Made by a program: the position numbers and the translations under genes. This document shows positions 1-12,096 of a stretch of DNA of 64,000 nt, in pieces. Origin of the DNA: Ovis canadensis (Eukaryota; Chordata; Mammalia; Artiodactyla; Bovidae); the NCBI RefSeq assembly GCF_042477335.2, contig NC_091255.1, forward strand, positions 12,440,501-12,504,500, in the 5' to 3' direction. The stretch's first letter is position 1, and each line of letters opens with the position of its first letter. The notes beneath the pieces are model-generated. The model ran no database searches. It had not been told where the DNA came from and was given only the letters and a program-made list of their open reading frames with translations.

Positions 1-492
1 TAAGTCCAAAGGCTAAGTCAAAATGCACCTTCATTAAATTAACAAGTGCAAATATTAAAAAGATAATGAAGTTTGTTGTTATTTTAACTGGCTCATCCCA
101 CAAAAGTTGGAGCACTCCTTTAGACTATTAGACCTCACCTTCTGAGTGGGAGGAGGAATGTAGAGCACTACAACCATTTTATCATAAAGGAATTAAGTTA
201 TCCTGGAGAGGCATGAACTTTGGTAATAAAATAATTCTGACAGGAAATGACAAAAACTGTGTGATCTCAATTATATGGAGAACAAAAAAATCTGAACTCA
301 TAGAAATACAGAGTCAAATAATAATTGCCAGGTCCTAGAGAGTGAGGAAAATGTTGGTCAAATAGTACAAACGTCCATCTACAAGATAAATATATTGTGA
401 GAATCTAAGGTATAGCATATGGACTATAGCTAATAATACCACATTGTATACTTAAAAGTTGCTAAAAGAAATTTAAGAGCTTCCTATACACA

Positions 493-629
493 TTGCTGCT
501 GCTGCTGCTAAGTCCCTTCAGTCGTGTCCAACTCTGTGTGACCCCATAAACAGCAGCCCACCAGGCTCCCCCATCCACGGGATTCTCCAGGCAAGAACAC
601 TGGAGTGGGTTGCCATTTCCTACTCCATA
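493..629 (-). mobile_element. Bov-tA SINE, 5'-truncated
   Basis: Reverse complement of the ruminant Bov-tA SINE: the tail side 'cagtcgtgtccaactctgtg' comes first, then 'ccaggctcccccatcc', ending at 'ttgccatttcctactcc'. The tRNA-derived head is missing. The nonamer ctatacaca occurs at 484-492 and again at 630-638, a likely target-site duplication that now merges with the CA repeat. Confidence 0.85.
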
Positions 630-630
630 C

Positions 631-633
<3 letters not shown>

Positions 634-680
<47 letters not shown>
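634..680. repeat. (CA)n microsatellite
   Basis: About 23 CA units with one G interruption near the right end. It abuts the truncated 5' side of the SINE rather than the SINE tail, so it probably grew from the target-site copy ctatacaca. Likely length-polymorphic. Confidence 0.95.
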
Positions 681-1130
681 ATGACATAAGGTGATGAATG
701 TGTTGACTAACTTTATTGCGGTGAACATTTAAAATATGTTCATGTATCAAATCATTATATTGTACAGCCTAAGCTTACATAATGTCATGTTACTTATAGC
801 TCAGTAAAGCTGGGGAAAAAAAGATAAGCTAACACAAGTTAGATGTAAACAGGAGAGTACATTAGGTTTCACCTTCATGGAACTAAGTTAGGTATGGAGT
901 TTACTGAAAAGAAATACCTCTAGTCTCTAAGAGCTTCTCTATTGAGGTCTAAGAAAAATAACCCTAGTTATCTTTTCTTTCCTCCTTAGTGCCACCAGAA
1001 ATTAATGTGTATGTTAGTTATTGGCTCCTTACAGTCTTAATAAAAGTTTATTAAACACAATGAAGTTGAGGCTGAATCTTGAAAAAAGCTAATACGTTTT
1101 ATAAGTGTGGGTGAGGAAGAAAAGACCTAG

Positions 1131-1338
1131 GAAAAGTGAAAGTCACTCAGTCGTGTCTGACTCTGAAACACCATGGACTATAGTCTGCCAGGCTCCTCTG
1201 TCTATGGAATTCTCCAGGCAAGAATATTAGAGTGGGTAGTTGTTCCATTCTTAAGGGGATCTTCACAACTCAGGGATCGAATCCAGGTCTCCTGCTTTTC
1301 AAGCAGATTCTTTTCCGTCTGAGCCACCAGGGAAGCCC
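1131..1338 (-). mobile_element. Bov-tA SINE, near full length
   Basis: Antisense copy running from the BovB-derived tail ('gtcactcagtcgtgtctgac') to the tRNA-derived head ('gtctgagccaccagggaagc'). Imperfect duplicates of aggaagaaaag flank it at about 1114-1124 and 1339-1352, suggesting the target-site duplication. Confidence 0.9.
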
Positions 1339-1599
1339 AGGAAGAGGAAAAGAATAGACAAAGGTGCTGACACTCATTCTGAATGCAAATTAAGTCTATA
1401 GCCATACCACCCTGAATGCACCTGATATTATCTGAATACAAATTACACTGAGAGAAAGACTTGGAGATGCGTAAAGATAGAAATATCAGCTTTATTCCTG
1501 ATGAAGATTATACTGAAGAAAGTGATGTAGATGCGTGACCATGAGACATTTTCTGATACTCTCATGTGGTAGACAACATTCGACAGGGCTCCTAGTGAT

Positions 1600-2450
1600 G
1601 CTGGTATACAACCAGTATATTCCTGGTTTTCAAGCCCTTGTGTAGTCCCCTCCCCTGGAACAGAACCTGGAGACTGGCTTGCTTCTAATAAGTAGAGTAC
1701 AGCAAGAATGAGATATCACTTCTTAGACTCAGTCATAAAGAAGCTCTGACTTGCATCTGCTCTTATTCAATTATTTCTGTCCCTGGCTCTTCTCTGCTTG
1801 CTTACTGAGATGAAACAAGATGCCTTGTTGAGAGCTATCCTATGGAGAAACACACATTGTTTGTCAGTCACTAAATCATGTCTGACTCTTTGCAGCTCCA
1901 TGGGCTGCAGCATGCCAGCATGCCTGTCCTTCACTATCTTCCAGCCAACTCTCACATCCATACATGACTACTGGAAAAACAATAGCTTTGACAAAACAGA
2001 CCTTTGTCCACCAAGTGATGTCTCTGCTTTTTAATATATTGTCTAGGTTTCTCTTAGCTTTTCTTCCAAGGAGCAAGCATCTTCTAACTTTATGGCTGCA
2101 GGCACCATCTGCAGTGATTTTGAAGCTCAAGAAAATAAAGTCTGTCACTGTTTCCGCTTTTAACCCCATCTGTTTGCCATGAAGTGATAGGACTGGATTC
2201 CATAACTGGAGAAACACACGTAGAAAGGACTTGAGAATAGTTTCTGGCCAACAGCGAGTCATGACATGAGTGAGCTGGGAATTGGATCCTTCCCCAACTT
2301 ACCTTGAGATGACAGCATCCCTGGCCAGTATTTGATTTCAACACTTATGAGATAGTGGAGGAGAGGATAAGCCAAATCTTGGACTGCTGGTTCACTAAAT
2401 TGTGATATAGTAAATATTAAGTTACTAGGAATAGATAACTAATAAACTTA
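1600..2450 (+). mobile_element. MLT1-type MaLR LTR split by a BovB
   Basis: Ancient ERVL-MaLR solo LTR in forward orientation. The left half holds 'gtagtcccctcccctggaac' and 'ggcttgcttctaataagtag'; the right half holds 'catgagtgagctgggaattg', 'gatgacagcatccctggcca' and the terminal 'aatagataactaataaac'. The halves join across BovB 1856-2206 through its target-site duplication. The left edge is approximate. No retroviral coding sequence is present. Confidence 0.6.
1856..2206 (-). mobile_element. BovB LINE 3' end with 13-bp TSD
   Basis: Antisense end of BovB. It starts at the tail ('gtcagtcactaaatcatgtc'), then appears to skip an internal part from 'cttcactatctt' to 'ccagccaactctcacatcc', and ends near 'ttgccatgaagtgatagga'. 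The 13-mer tggagaaacacac at 1843-1855 recurs at 2207-2219, so insertion was by target-primed reverse transcription into the MLT1 LTR. The reading frames inside are remnants of the ORF2 C-terminus with no function. Confidence 0.9.
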
Positions 2451-5400
2451 TAGAAAACACAGTATCATCTGAAAAATAAAGTTCATGCATGAGGAGAGAC
2501 TTCCTATATCCGAAGAGAGATTTGAGTCTATAGGAAAACAAAAACCAGAATGTGCTTAGCCACACACCCCTTTTCCCAAATCTACTGATTAGATAAATAT
2601 TTCACTTTCCCCTAGAAAGAATTATTTAATAATAAAATTGTCCAAATATGACCATATGTTGTTCAGACAACAAGATAGCTAGAATTTGGGAGCTCACCCT
2701 TCTCCTAGCTAAAGTGGAAACCATTTAAATTTCCATCGTACTAGGAGCAGTTTTTTCATGATCTAAGATACTGTGTCATCCCACAGATCTCAAGTTCCAG
2801 GTTCAGGGTAACAGGTTTTCCAGACAATATTGTAAACAGCAAGCAGTACAAATCCAGAGCACGAAGAGGCAAGTAATCTGTGTGTTTCTCCACTGATAAA
2901 GCCCCTTTCTCTTGCTTATGCTAGAATAAGTGTCATCCACAGATGGGTTGTTGTTCCACTGGTGCAGAACCCATCCTGGGTTTAGCTGATACACTGGCAA
3001 TGGGGGACAGAATTTCATAAAACTTTGTCTTCTTGTTTCTGGCTTATGAGAGTGCCTTTCTCCCAATGTAATATATTTCACAATTTATGGTGTGTTAAGT
3101 TATGTAGCCCATTCCAATCACTTGCATGACACTCCCTTACTCAGTGAGACAGAAAGGTGTGGGTAAGAAGTGAAGATGTGTCAAAAGTCTTTCTTTTGTG
3201 CTGTCCCATTCATTCGAGTGGAACTGTGAGGTCAGTGTTAAGGATACCTTCCCCACATCATATTCACATGTATGTGCACATCAACAAATTACCTACACAC
3301 TTGCCAATGAAAAGTAGAGAAACATGAAAAGTTACAACATATTTGGGAGACACAGGTGGGTCTGCAAAACAAGATAAAACAGTTAAGTTTAAGAACATGG
3401 TGTGGAGGAGTGTCGGAATGCCACATTAATGGGCCAACCTGTTTTAAAATGCCACGTTGCCCAAATGAGGAGTGTTGCCCCTTGAGTTATACAATGCAAT
3501 GGCCTTAGCAGAGTCCTTAGATGACATCAGTCACCCCTATCTCCTCCTCTCCTTTCACTTGTCTTATTTTAAGGATGCTAATTGTATAGGTATTAGCAAA
3601 AAAAGAAAAAAAAAGAAACGTCTAAATGAATCCTAGGCCTGCCACCAAGGCATTGCTTTTTACCTTCTTGTTGTATTTGTGCGGCTGCTCGAAATAAGTA
3701 GCAGGATGATTCATTGTAGCCTCTGGAAGTTGTCTGACAGTACTCTATTCCAGTGTTTGACTGAAACTACTTATATCTTGTGTCACTTTCTGCAGTGACT
3801 GAGTTTCAAGCAAAGATTAATGCAGTTAGAACATCTTGCAGAAATAGTAAATCACCCTTGCATCTGATTGCGACTCTGGAGCTGCCTAGCCTGTGAGTTA
3901 TTCACGTAGCTCTCCAACATCACTTTCATAAACAGCTATTGTTTCATTGATTGCTAATCATTCTTGCAGAAGTTAGAGTGGGCCCAAGGCCAGGTGAACA
4001 ACAAGTTTTTATTCAAAGAAGCAAAAATTTGCAAGATGTACAGAACGTCAAGCTACTCCATGTCCCAGATTTTCATATGGTGATGAACAATGAATGCACA
4101 TAGAATATATATTTAGGAAGTTTATATTTAAAGCTACCATCTATATAACTCACTTGAGCAGTCGTTTCTTGTATTCAATCTATTATTTAGTTTTCCATAA
4201 GTCTCTCTTTACCATATTGGCTGCATTTAGCACTGATATTCTTCCTGTGTCAAAAATAAATGAAAGTCACACAAGTAAATATCACAAGGAGATTTGTCAG
4301 GGAAACGAATCTCTTCTTACTTTATTTTTTTAATTACCTATTCCCAGAAGATAATATTTCTAAAACAATTTAATTTATAGTATCAAAATCAATACTGTGC
4401 TCTTTGTCTTTTAACCATTAAAACCGTTTCAGGGTTGTAAAGGTACACACACCAAAAGCCCTTTAAACACAGGTACCCTAGAAAAGTGTGTTGCACGTGG
4501 GAGAGACTTGAAAGTTCTCTTGAATTGTCGACTTCTGCAGTCTAGCAGGACCGCGTGACTTCCTTGAGCTTTTCGGTGATGCTCATTTAGATGTGGGAAA
4601 CTTTACCTAACAGTAATAGATAAAGAAGACATTTCATTTAAAGTCTTCATTTCTCTCACTATGGGACCAAGACAATTTTGATTTCCAACTTTTATTGTAT
4701 TGCTCAACCAATCTTTGAAATAAAGTTAAGAGGAAATCATCCTTGGGAACATCAACCTAAAACTTGACTGTGCATCAGACACACCTTCCTGCTTGGTTTT
4801 CAACAGTCAAAATGTTAATGCATCTTTTGTAGTCAGGGGAAATGTCTTGAGCATCTCCTTCCATTGTTTATTGTCTAATGAGGCTCAGTGGCTAATTGTC
4901 TAAATTAAAAGTGGCATAACTAGATAGGTGATGGGAAAATAGTTGCCTTGGGTAAATCGCAGGCAAAGAACTTCAGAGAAATATTTTTTTCTCCATTTTA
5001 TGACTCTGTTGGCATCATGTTCTTTTACTCAAGGTCATTGCAGTCATGTCCATCAACTATTGCAGATTAAATCTGAAATCTCTAAGTTTACTTCCATTGT
5101 TGACATTCAATTTCCTCCCCAAATCAAGTCCTTTATCTTCTATTATCCACAGTTTCAGAGATTGAATTATGCTTCCCATTCATCTTCCATGTCAAGTAGG
5201 AGGCTTAAGAAAAGGTGGACAATGCTAGAACTCATCATCTAGTGAGTCTAAGTGGACTTAAGGTAGCACACTTCTTCTTGATTATGAAGTTCAATTTAGG
5301 ATCAAGTAGCCTTAAAATTGTCAGGTTAAACTGGTAAAACACAAATTCCTTTGCCAATGTAGAGGACCTGGACAGATTGTGGGAACTGAGGTGTGGGATA

Positions 5401-5469
5401 CAGATATTAGGAAAGCTTAAGAGTAGGGTGGCAAAGCAAGCAAATGGAAAGCTATGTGAAATGGTCTCA
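2451..5469. other. 3-kb stretch with no recognised repeat
   Basis: I recognise no transposable element, RNA gene or coding exon. The sequence is complex and AT-rich, with only a short A-rich run near 3597-3615. Open frames are short and lack family features. There is a CACGTG E-box near 4494. In a window this full of repeats, such a block could hold regulatory sequence, but nothing here proves it. Confidence 0.4.
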
Positions 5470-5757
5470 GAAGTGTGCCAGACAATCATGAGGGTGAAGC
5501 TCTTGTTATGGTGTTACTGCCCTTATATGAAGAGACGCAGCAGAGCATGGCTTACTCTCTGCCCTCCACCATGCAAGGATACAGGGAAAAAGTAGGCTTC
5601 AACAGCAAAGATGTGGGCCTTTATCAGACATTGGTTCTGCTAGCACATTGATCTTAGACATCCCAGATTCCAGATCTCAGAGAAATAAATTAATGCTGCT
5701 CAGGTCACCCAGTCTATTGTGATTTTTTTATAGCACCACAAACTAAGATGTTATTGA
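5470..5757 (+). mobile_element. MaLR-type LTR fragment, 3' half
   Basis: Matches the 3' half of MST/MLT-type MaLR LTRs: 'ccctccaccatgcaaggata', 'tctgctagcacattgatctt', 'agagaaataaattaatgctg', 'cacccagtctattgtgattt' and the final 'ccacaaactaagatg'. The aataaa at about 5684 lies where the LTR polyadenylation signal sits. The left edge is unclear; degraded LTR sequence may reach back to about 5340. Confidence 0.6.
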
Positions 5758-5929
5758 ATTCCATTATTTTGCTAATCTCATTTAAAGGACATGCTAAATA
5801 AACATTTATCTTTAGGAAACAGATAAATCAGTGTATGTTGTCATATAATGTATTTTAATCATTTTTAAAGTTTTATTTAGCTAATAGGGAAAGAGAAAAA
5901 CAGTCTTTAATATCCCTTTAGTCCATACC

Positions 5930-5949
5930 AAAAAAAAAAAAAAAAAAAA
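5930..5949. repeat. poly(A) run
   Basis: About 20 uninterrupted A residues following 'agtccatacc'. I could not match the upstream sequence to a retroposon, so this may be a simple homopolymer. Confidence 0.8.
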
Positions 5950-6130
5950 CCTTGGAGCAGTAAGGATGGAATAGAATTGCCCTTGAAAAGTGCTAAGGCA
6001 GAATAATCTTTAAGTAGCATCTCCACTTTTGTACTGTCTGAAAATGATCCACTGCTCCAATATTATCCTACAATAACCAAGAAGCTAATGCGCTTAGTGC
6101 GTAAAATCTAAACAACCTGAAAATCCACAG

Positions 6131-6316
6131 CAGTACTGTAGAATGTAACTTTCTGCAATGTGGAAAATAGTCTATGGCTGCACTGTCCAATATATGACTA
6201 CTAAGCATTTGAAATATGGATAGTGCAGCTGAGGAAATGAATTTTAAAATTGTATTTAATTTCAGCTAATTTAAATTTCAATATCCACTTGTGCTGGATA
6301 TATTGGACAGTGACAG
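6131..6316 (+). mobile_element. hAT-Charlie-type MITE
   Basis: Non-autonomous DNA transposon of the CAGTGCTGTCCAATA type. It opens 'cagtactgta' followed by 'actttctgcaatg', has internal 'gcatttgaaatatggatagt' and 'gctgaggaaatgaatttta', and closes with 'tattggacagtgacag', the inverted counterpart of the inner 'cactgtccaatata'. The flanking 8-bp duplication has decayed. I do not assign a subfamily name. Confidence 0.65.
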
Positions 6317-6840
6317 TTCTATAGTTTCAGCATTGTCTGCCTTACCTTCTTACAGAGACTTTTGAATTATTCAAGCCTGACAAAGTATGACTCAGGCTAA
6401 TTTTTCACTATTGTTCAGGCTTATGAACTCAATTAGGATATAGATTTCTTTTACCTCTGATTCTCATTAAAAACTTTTACTTTATACACACATATTCACA
6501 CCCGTCCATCTTACTTACCAACATGTTTATATAAAAACACAGTCTTAATTTAACGGTAAAAGAAATCCACAGACTTCAAAGGATGTCTTATGGTATCTAG
6601 GCAGCAAGGTTTTCACTCCTGTTTATTTTGAAAAAAAAGCTATTAAAGTCAGGACCAACTTTTATTCAGTAAACTTATCTTCTAAAATAGCTATAAATAC
6701 TAGCAATTCATATGGGAAATTGAGTTTGTGTGGAAAGTTAAAGCAGAAAATGTAAGAAACAAGACTCTGGAAAAATATAGATTATGATTCCTTGTGGATC
6801 CAGCTGTGGAGAGTCATCATGGCTAGGGGAATCAGCGTGC
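6317..6840. other. AT-rich sequence, nothing recognised
   Basis: No repeat family, gene or RNA could be supported here. Confidence 0.4.
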
Positions 6841-6849
6841 TCCTAAAGA

Positions 6850-7030
6850 TCATAAAAAACTGCATTCCAATCCCAATTCTACCACTCGTGGCTATGTGAT
6901 GACACTGTCCAAGTAAAAGACTTCTCAGAATCTGAGATTTCTTATCTGTAAAGGAAGATATTAGTTCTTGATTCTTAAAATCATTTGGAAGATGAAATAA
7001 TATGTAAATAGTATTTAACAGAATTTAAAT
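6850..7030 (+). mobile_element. MIR SINE
   Basis: Old mammalian-wide MIR in forward orientation: 'ccaattctaccactcgtggc', 'tatgtgatgacactgtccaa', 'gagatttcttatctgtaaag' and a degenerate 'gatgaaataatatgtaaata' line up in order with the MIR core. Confidence 0.6.
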
Positions 7031-7800
7031 ACTTTAATTCCTTGCCTATTTATTTTAAGGCAAATATTTTGAAACATCTGAAAATTGATTGAAGCTGTAT
7101 ATCTTCCAGAAATACTCATCAATCAGACATTACTGTGAAATAAAATTTCAGTGTGACTTTGTAAGCAGGCTCTATAAAACCAGGGTATCTCCATGCTCCA
7201 GCCAGATGGCCACATGCTGAAGGGAGAAATAAAAAAGGTTCTTTTTCAGAAAATCCTCTTTCATTGGTTCCTTCATTAGGATTCGGCAAAATTCCACTGC
7301 AACAGATGGATATGAATACAGGCAACCAAAGAGGCTGTGCTTGTACCCCAAGTCTTGGCATATGGCACCAGATCCTCTCACCAGGCTGTCAAAACAGCTG
7401 CTGCGCACTGTCCCCACCTGCCATTACAAAGCTCTGCCAAGGGTGTCCAAATTTAGAGAAGAACCTGCTGCTAGGCAATGTTCCTGTCTTAGAAGACATA
7501 CCTTTGCCTTTTGAGCAGTGGAGACCCTTTTCAAATCATTATTTACACTTCCTGGGGGTGAAGGACATATTTAACCATTCAGGCACGTCTATCCTTTCAT
7601 TAATATTGAGGGAAAAACAAGTCTTTGTAGAAAAAAGTGGATAGAGCTGTATTCAAATCTCAACTTGACAATGTATTTGCAGTTCAAAAAAGTTATTTAA
7701 CATCTTTGATCTTTAGTTGTCTCTTCTTCAAGTGGAAAAAAATTCATACTTGATAGAAGTGTAGTGATTAGAAATATTGATTCAAAGCAGAATTGCGTGG
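7031..7800. other. Anonymous sequence, possible degraded MIR near its end
   Basis: A 126-codon open frame lies at 7264-7644, but it has no domain, signal peptide or family match that I can see, and it lies among repeats. I treat it as chance. The stretch 7655-7790 faintly resembles MIR ('agttatttaacatctttgat') but is too decayed to call. Confidence 0.35.
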
Positions 7801-7847
7801 TCACAATAATATCAGTAGTGGTCACAGGAGTAACAGTAGTGATACTT

Positions 7848-9320
7848 AACATTAGCAAAGTAGTACTCAAAATTCTCCAACACAAGCTTCAACAGTGCAT
7901 GAACTGTGAACTTCCAGATGTTCAAGCTGGATTTAGAAAAAGCAGAGGAACCAGAGATCAAATTGCCGACACCTGCTGGATCATCAAAAAAGCAAGAGAG
8001 TTCCAGAAAAACATCTACTTCTTTTAAAATTGACAATGCCAAAGCCTTTGACTGTGTGTATCACAACAAACTGTGGGGAATTCTTAAAGATGGGAATAAC
8101 AGAACATCTCATCTGCCTCCTGAGAAATCTGTATGCAGATCAAGAAGCAACAGTTAGAACTGGCCATGGAACAACAGGCTGGTTTCATATTGGGTAAGGA
8201 GAACATCAAGGCTGTATATTGTCACTCTACTTATTTAACTTATACGCAGAGTACAACATGCAAAATTCTGCGCTGGATGAAGCACAAGTTGAAATCAAGA
8301 TTGCTGGGAGAAATATCAATAACCTCAGATATGCAGATGACACCACCCTTATGGCAGACAGTGAAGAGGAACTAAAGAGCCTCTTGATGAAAGTGAAAGA
8401 GGAGAGTGAAAAAGTTGACTTTAAGCTCATCATTCAGGAAACTAAGATCTTGGCATCTGGTCCTATCACTTCATGGCAAAAAGATAGGGAAACAATGGAA
8501 AAGGTGAGAGAATTTATTCTTTGGGGCTCTAAAATCACTGCAGATGGTGACTGTAGGCATGAAATTTCAAAAAATGCTTGCTCCTTGGAAGAAAAGCTAT
8601 GACCAAGCCAATTAAGAAGCAGAAACAAAGGTCCATCTAGTCAAAGCCATGTTTTTTTCAGTAGTCATGTATGGATGTGAGAGTTCGGTTATAAAGAAAG
8701 TTGAGCGCTGAAGAATTGATGCTTTTGAATTGTGGTGCTGGAGAAGTGTCTTGAGAGTCCCTTGGATGGCAAGGAGATCCAACTAGTCCATCCCAAAGGA
8801 AATCAGTCCTGAATATTCATTGGGAGGACTGATGCTGAAGCTCAAGCTCCAATACTTTGACCACCTGATGCAAAGAACTGACTCATTGGAAAAGACCCTG
8901 ATGCTGGGAAAGACTGAAGGTGGGAGGAGAAGGGGATGACAGAGGATGACATGGTTGGATGGCATCACTGATGCGATAGACATGAGTTTGAGTAGGTTTT
9001 GGCAGTTGCTTCTGAACAGGGAAGCCTGGAGTTCTGCAGTCCATGGAGTCGCAAAGAGTTTAACATGACTGAGTAACTGAACTAAACTGAACATTTGTTG
9101 AACTTTTGTTATGTATGAGATATGATTCTAAGTATTTCTACAAGAGTAAGTTATTTAATTCTTACAGCCACCTCACAAACAGATGAATAGTTAGGAAACA
9201 GATAAAGAAACTGAAGCAGAATGAGTTTAAATAATATGTCCAGGATTACAAAGCTAGAAAGGTTTGAAATGGAGATTAAAACCCAGGCAGTCTACCTCCA
9301 GAGCCTGCACACTTAATATC
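7848..9320 (-). mobile_element. MIR SINE split by a BovB
   Basis: Reverse-orientation MIR. A short piece ends at 7853 ('cttaacatt'). The rest follows the BovB at about 9090: 'aagttatttaattcttacag', 'cagataaagaaactgaagca', 'ttacaaagctagaaagg' and 'cccaggcagtctacctccag', the inverse of the MIR head with its tRNA-like part. Confidence 0.7.
7854..9089 (+). mobile_element. BovB LINE, 5'-truncated, 1.2 kb
   Basis: Sense BovB from mid reverse transcriptase to the 3' tail. Broken ORF2 includes motif A ('gccaaagcctttgactgtgt' near 8039), the catalytic box YADD (tatgcagatgac, 8330-8341) and the C-terminal region ending 'ggagaaggggatgacagagg'. The tail is 'ctgaactaaactgaac'. Several frameshifts and stops inactivate it. 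The hexamer aacatt at 7848-7853 and 9090-9095 fits a short target-site duplication in the host MIR. Confidence 0.92.
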
Positions 9321-10355
9321 ATCACTGCAAGTGTTAAAGGAATGTTAAGTATTTTCATGGGGGGAAAAAAAGATTCACAGGAAATTGAGTATGTTAATGA
9401 AATCTCCATTGGTGAAAAGCAAATGACAGCTATAGGGTCTGTGAATGATTTCTAACTGGCACTTCTTGCTTAGACAAGAAAATTTGCTAAGAGAAGGATA
9501 ATTCAAAGTCACTGCTTTTTATGGGAACCCAGAAATAGTGCTACGAAAGTCAAAATCATTACAGGCATATTACAAAGAAGTATAATTTAAGCAATTGAGC
9601 AAATCCTGAAAGAATTGTCTTTATATTTTAATTGCTAACAGAATAAATTTAGTTAATGGATTTTATATTCTTTAATTTACATTTGATATTAATGCTAGTC
9701 TATTTATGTGATTTTATATACAGTACATTAAATGCAGCCTGACCTGATGAAATTGATTTTATTAAATCTGGAAAAAATTAACCACTTGTTGAAACTGGAT
9801 TGGTCTCACATGTATATTTAAAACCTCTTTTAACTAGGTAAATATCTTTATTTTCTTTTATGAAGGACTATAGACTTAAGGAGAGGAATATCAATTGAGA
9901 GCTACAACAAAGTTTAAAATAGATTCATTTAGATTAACTTTTAAACCTACAAAATTAACATCTTCACTGTGCTTACTTTGAACATTTAGAACATGCAACA
10001 CATCCTTTAGTTATAAATGCAATAAATCCTAAAATATATATCTTGATGCAGTATAAAGCCTGTAATGAGAAAGAATGTTAGTGAGGTGGATACAGATTGA
10101 AATAGAAACACATACAATTGGGCAAAGGGACATGAAGAGGAAACAGATAAGAGAAAGAAGCTGGACAAGAAACAAAAAAGAAGACTCCAGTTCTCTCTTC
10201 TTTAAATTCAGATCTGCTTGGGTTCTCCCTTCCTCTGCCTCTGTCCAAAAAGTACATCTATGAGATCTCACTCAGAGGTCTAGTCCTACCTTGCCTCTTG
10301 CACAGTATCTTCATTTAGTTGGGTCAAATATTTTAGATCACTTCATAGTCATGTA
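9321..10355. other. AT-rich sequence, nothing recognised
   Basis: No element, RNA or coding sequence could be supported. Confidence 0.4.
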
Positions 10356-10357
10356 TG

Positions 10358-11203
10358 GTATGATAAGCTGAATAATGTCTCCCTAGATGTATGTGAACTA
10401 ATCCTGAGAATTTTGAATATATTGCCACACATGACTGGTGGCTCAGACAATAAAGAATCTGCCTGCAATGCAGGAGACCAGGGTTTGATACTTGGGTCAA
10501 GAAGATCCCCTGAAGAATGGAACAGCTACCCACTCCAGTGTTCTCGCTTGGAGAATTCCATGGACAGAGGAGCCTGGTGGGTTATAGTCCATGAGGTTTC
10601 AAATATTGGACACAACTGAGCAACTAAGATTTTGGGGGAGGGACATCCCAGGTGGCCCTAGCAGTAAAGAACTTGCTTGCCAGTACAGGAGATATAAGAG
10701 ATGTGGGTTCAATTCGTGGGTTGGGAAGATCCCTTGGAGCAGGAAATAGCAACCTACTCCAGTATTCTTGTCTGTAAAATTCCATGGACAGAGAAGACTG
10801 GAGGGCTATAGTCCATGGTGTCACAAAGAGTTGGGCACATAACACACACATGACAAAAGGGAATTGACTGATATGAATAAATTAATGATCTGTAGATAGG
10901 GAGATTACCCTACATTACCTGGGCAGGCACAATGTAATTTGAAAGTCTTCATAGGAAAATAAAATAGGAAGATCAGGGTATGAGAGACAGAAATTATATA
11001 TCCTTTATCCAATTCCACTGTCATTAGAAGCTAAAAAAGGCAAAGAAAACGGTTCTCTGATAGAGCTTCCAGAAGGAATGCTGACTTAATCACCCATTTT
11101 GGACTTCTGACCCCAGAATGATAAGAAAAAAATTGTGTTGTTTTAAGCCATGTAAGTTTGTGGTGATTTATTACAGAAGCAGTGGGAAACTCATATAGAA
11201 GGC
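10358..11203 (+). mobile_element. MLT1 MaLR LTR split by two SINEs
   Basis: Forward MLT1 LTR. The 5' part resembles the family's start ('gctgaataatgtctccctag', 'gaactaatcctgagaatttt'). After the SINEs it resumes with 'gattaccctacattacctgg', 'ggacttctgaccccagaatg', 'ttgtgttgttttaagccatg' and 'gtggtgatttattacagaag'. It is a solo LTR without viral genes. Confidence 0.75.
10436..10844 (+). mobile_element. Tandem pair of Bov-tA SINE units sharing one TSD
   Basis: Two head-to-tail Bov-tA units, about 10436-10630 and 10643-10844, each with the tRNA-like head (first: 'ctgcctgcaatgcaggagac'), the middle 'cactccagtgttct' or its equivalent, and a tail. The decamer cacacatgac at 10426-10435 returns only after the second unit at 10845-10854. 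So either the pair entered as one dimer, or the second unit later landed in the tail of the first. Confidence 0.85.
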
Positions 11204-11935
11204 CTAGTCTAGAATTAATTTTTTATCACTACAAAGTATAGAAATCTCTGTTTATAGATTTTCAAATGCTCATTTTCCCCCAAGTCTTGAGGACCTGGTG
11301 TGGACAAATAACTACAACAGTATCGCAAATAGGAGAAAGTGTTTTTTCCAGAAAAAAAAAAAAAACATTGATAGTATCTAGATTAAACTTACCTCATCTG
11401 TTCAAGAAATACCCTCGTTGATAGATTCCACCCAGGATGTAGAAAGTTGAAAAGTTGTTCTGGCCTAACAAAAATTCTTAAAAGCCAAAATAATCTAAAA
11501 ACCATACTTTTCTTGAATTTGTCCAAGAGTTAGAGTTGCAAGATGAATAACTTGCCTGAAATGTAAAGAAATAGAAGTACATCCATGAAGAGAAGGACAA
11601 AATGACTGACTGACCTTAAGAAGAGCGTAGGGGAAACTTGAGGTCAGCAAACAACTGGTAAGAACAATTCAACTGCAATTATTAATGAATTGTTAAAGGC
11701 CAAGTCTGGGCTGGTATGAAGATAATAGAGCCTGGAAGATTCATACACAAGAGAAGTGCATACCCACTGGGATATTCTCTATGGATCCTCATGAAGTATT
11801 CAAGGGAAAGAGTAGGGACAGTGCAGAAGACCAGAGAAAAAGGCAGTAGGCCAGATAAATATTCCTTCCATGATTCTCAACTCAAAGAATCATATAATCC
11901 CACATGCACTTTTCAAAAATGGTAACTCTGTTTAA
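11204..11935. other. Anonymous sequence, nothing recognised
   Basis: AT-rich with one poly(A) run near 11352-11365. No family, exon or RNA could be supported. Confidence 0.4.
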
Positions 11936-12030
11936 CTTAAAAACAAACAAACTTTTTTTTGTTTTGCATTGGGATATAGGCAATTAACTTTGTTGTGATA
12001 GTTTCAAGTGAACAGAGAAGGAACCCAGTC

Positions 12031-12096
12031 ATATATATATATATATATGGATATATATATATATGGATATATATATATATGGATATATATATATGG

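Larger units (their letters stand above)
250..820 (+). mobile_element. L1M LINE 3' end, split by a SINE
   Basis: This is the 3' untranslated end of an old mammalian L1 in forward orientation. Typical L1M landmarks follow in order: a variant of 'aatgttggtcaaa', 'gactatagctaataatac', 'ttgtatacttaaaagttgc', a degenerate 'gtgatgaatgtgttgac', and the ending 'cagtaaagctggggaaaaa'. A Bov-tA SINE and a CA repeat separate the two halves. There is no coding potential. Confidence 0.75.

Noticed and set aside
634..680. CA repeats or SINE arrays as a CRISPR-like array
   Set aside because: These are vertebrate microsatellites and SINEs; there are no regularly spaced identical repeats with unique spacers and no cas genes.
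1600..2450. Retroviral genes next to the MLT1/MaLR LTRs
   Set aside because: All LTR copies here are solo or partial; I found no gag, pol or env-like frame beside them.
7264..7644. 126-codon open frame in sequence without a recognised repeat
   Set aside because: No domain, signal peptide, splice context or family resemblance; composition is like its surroundings. Chance is the simplest reading.
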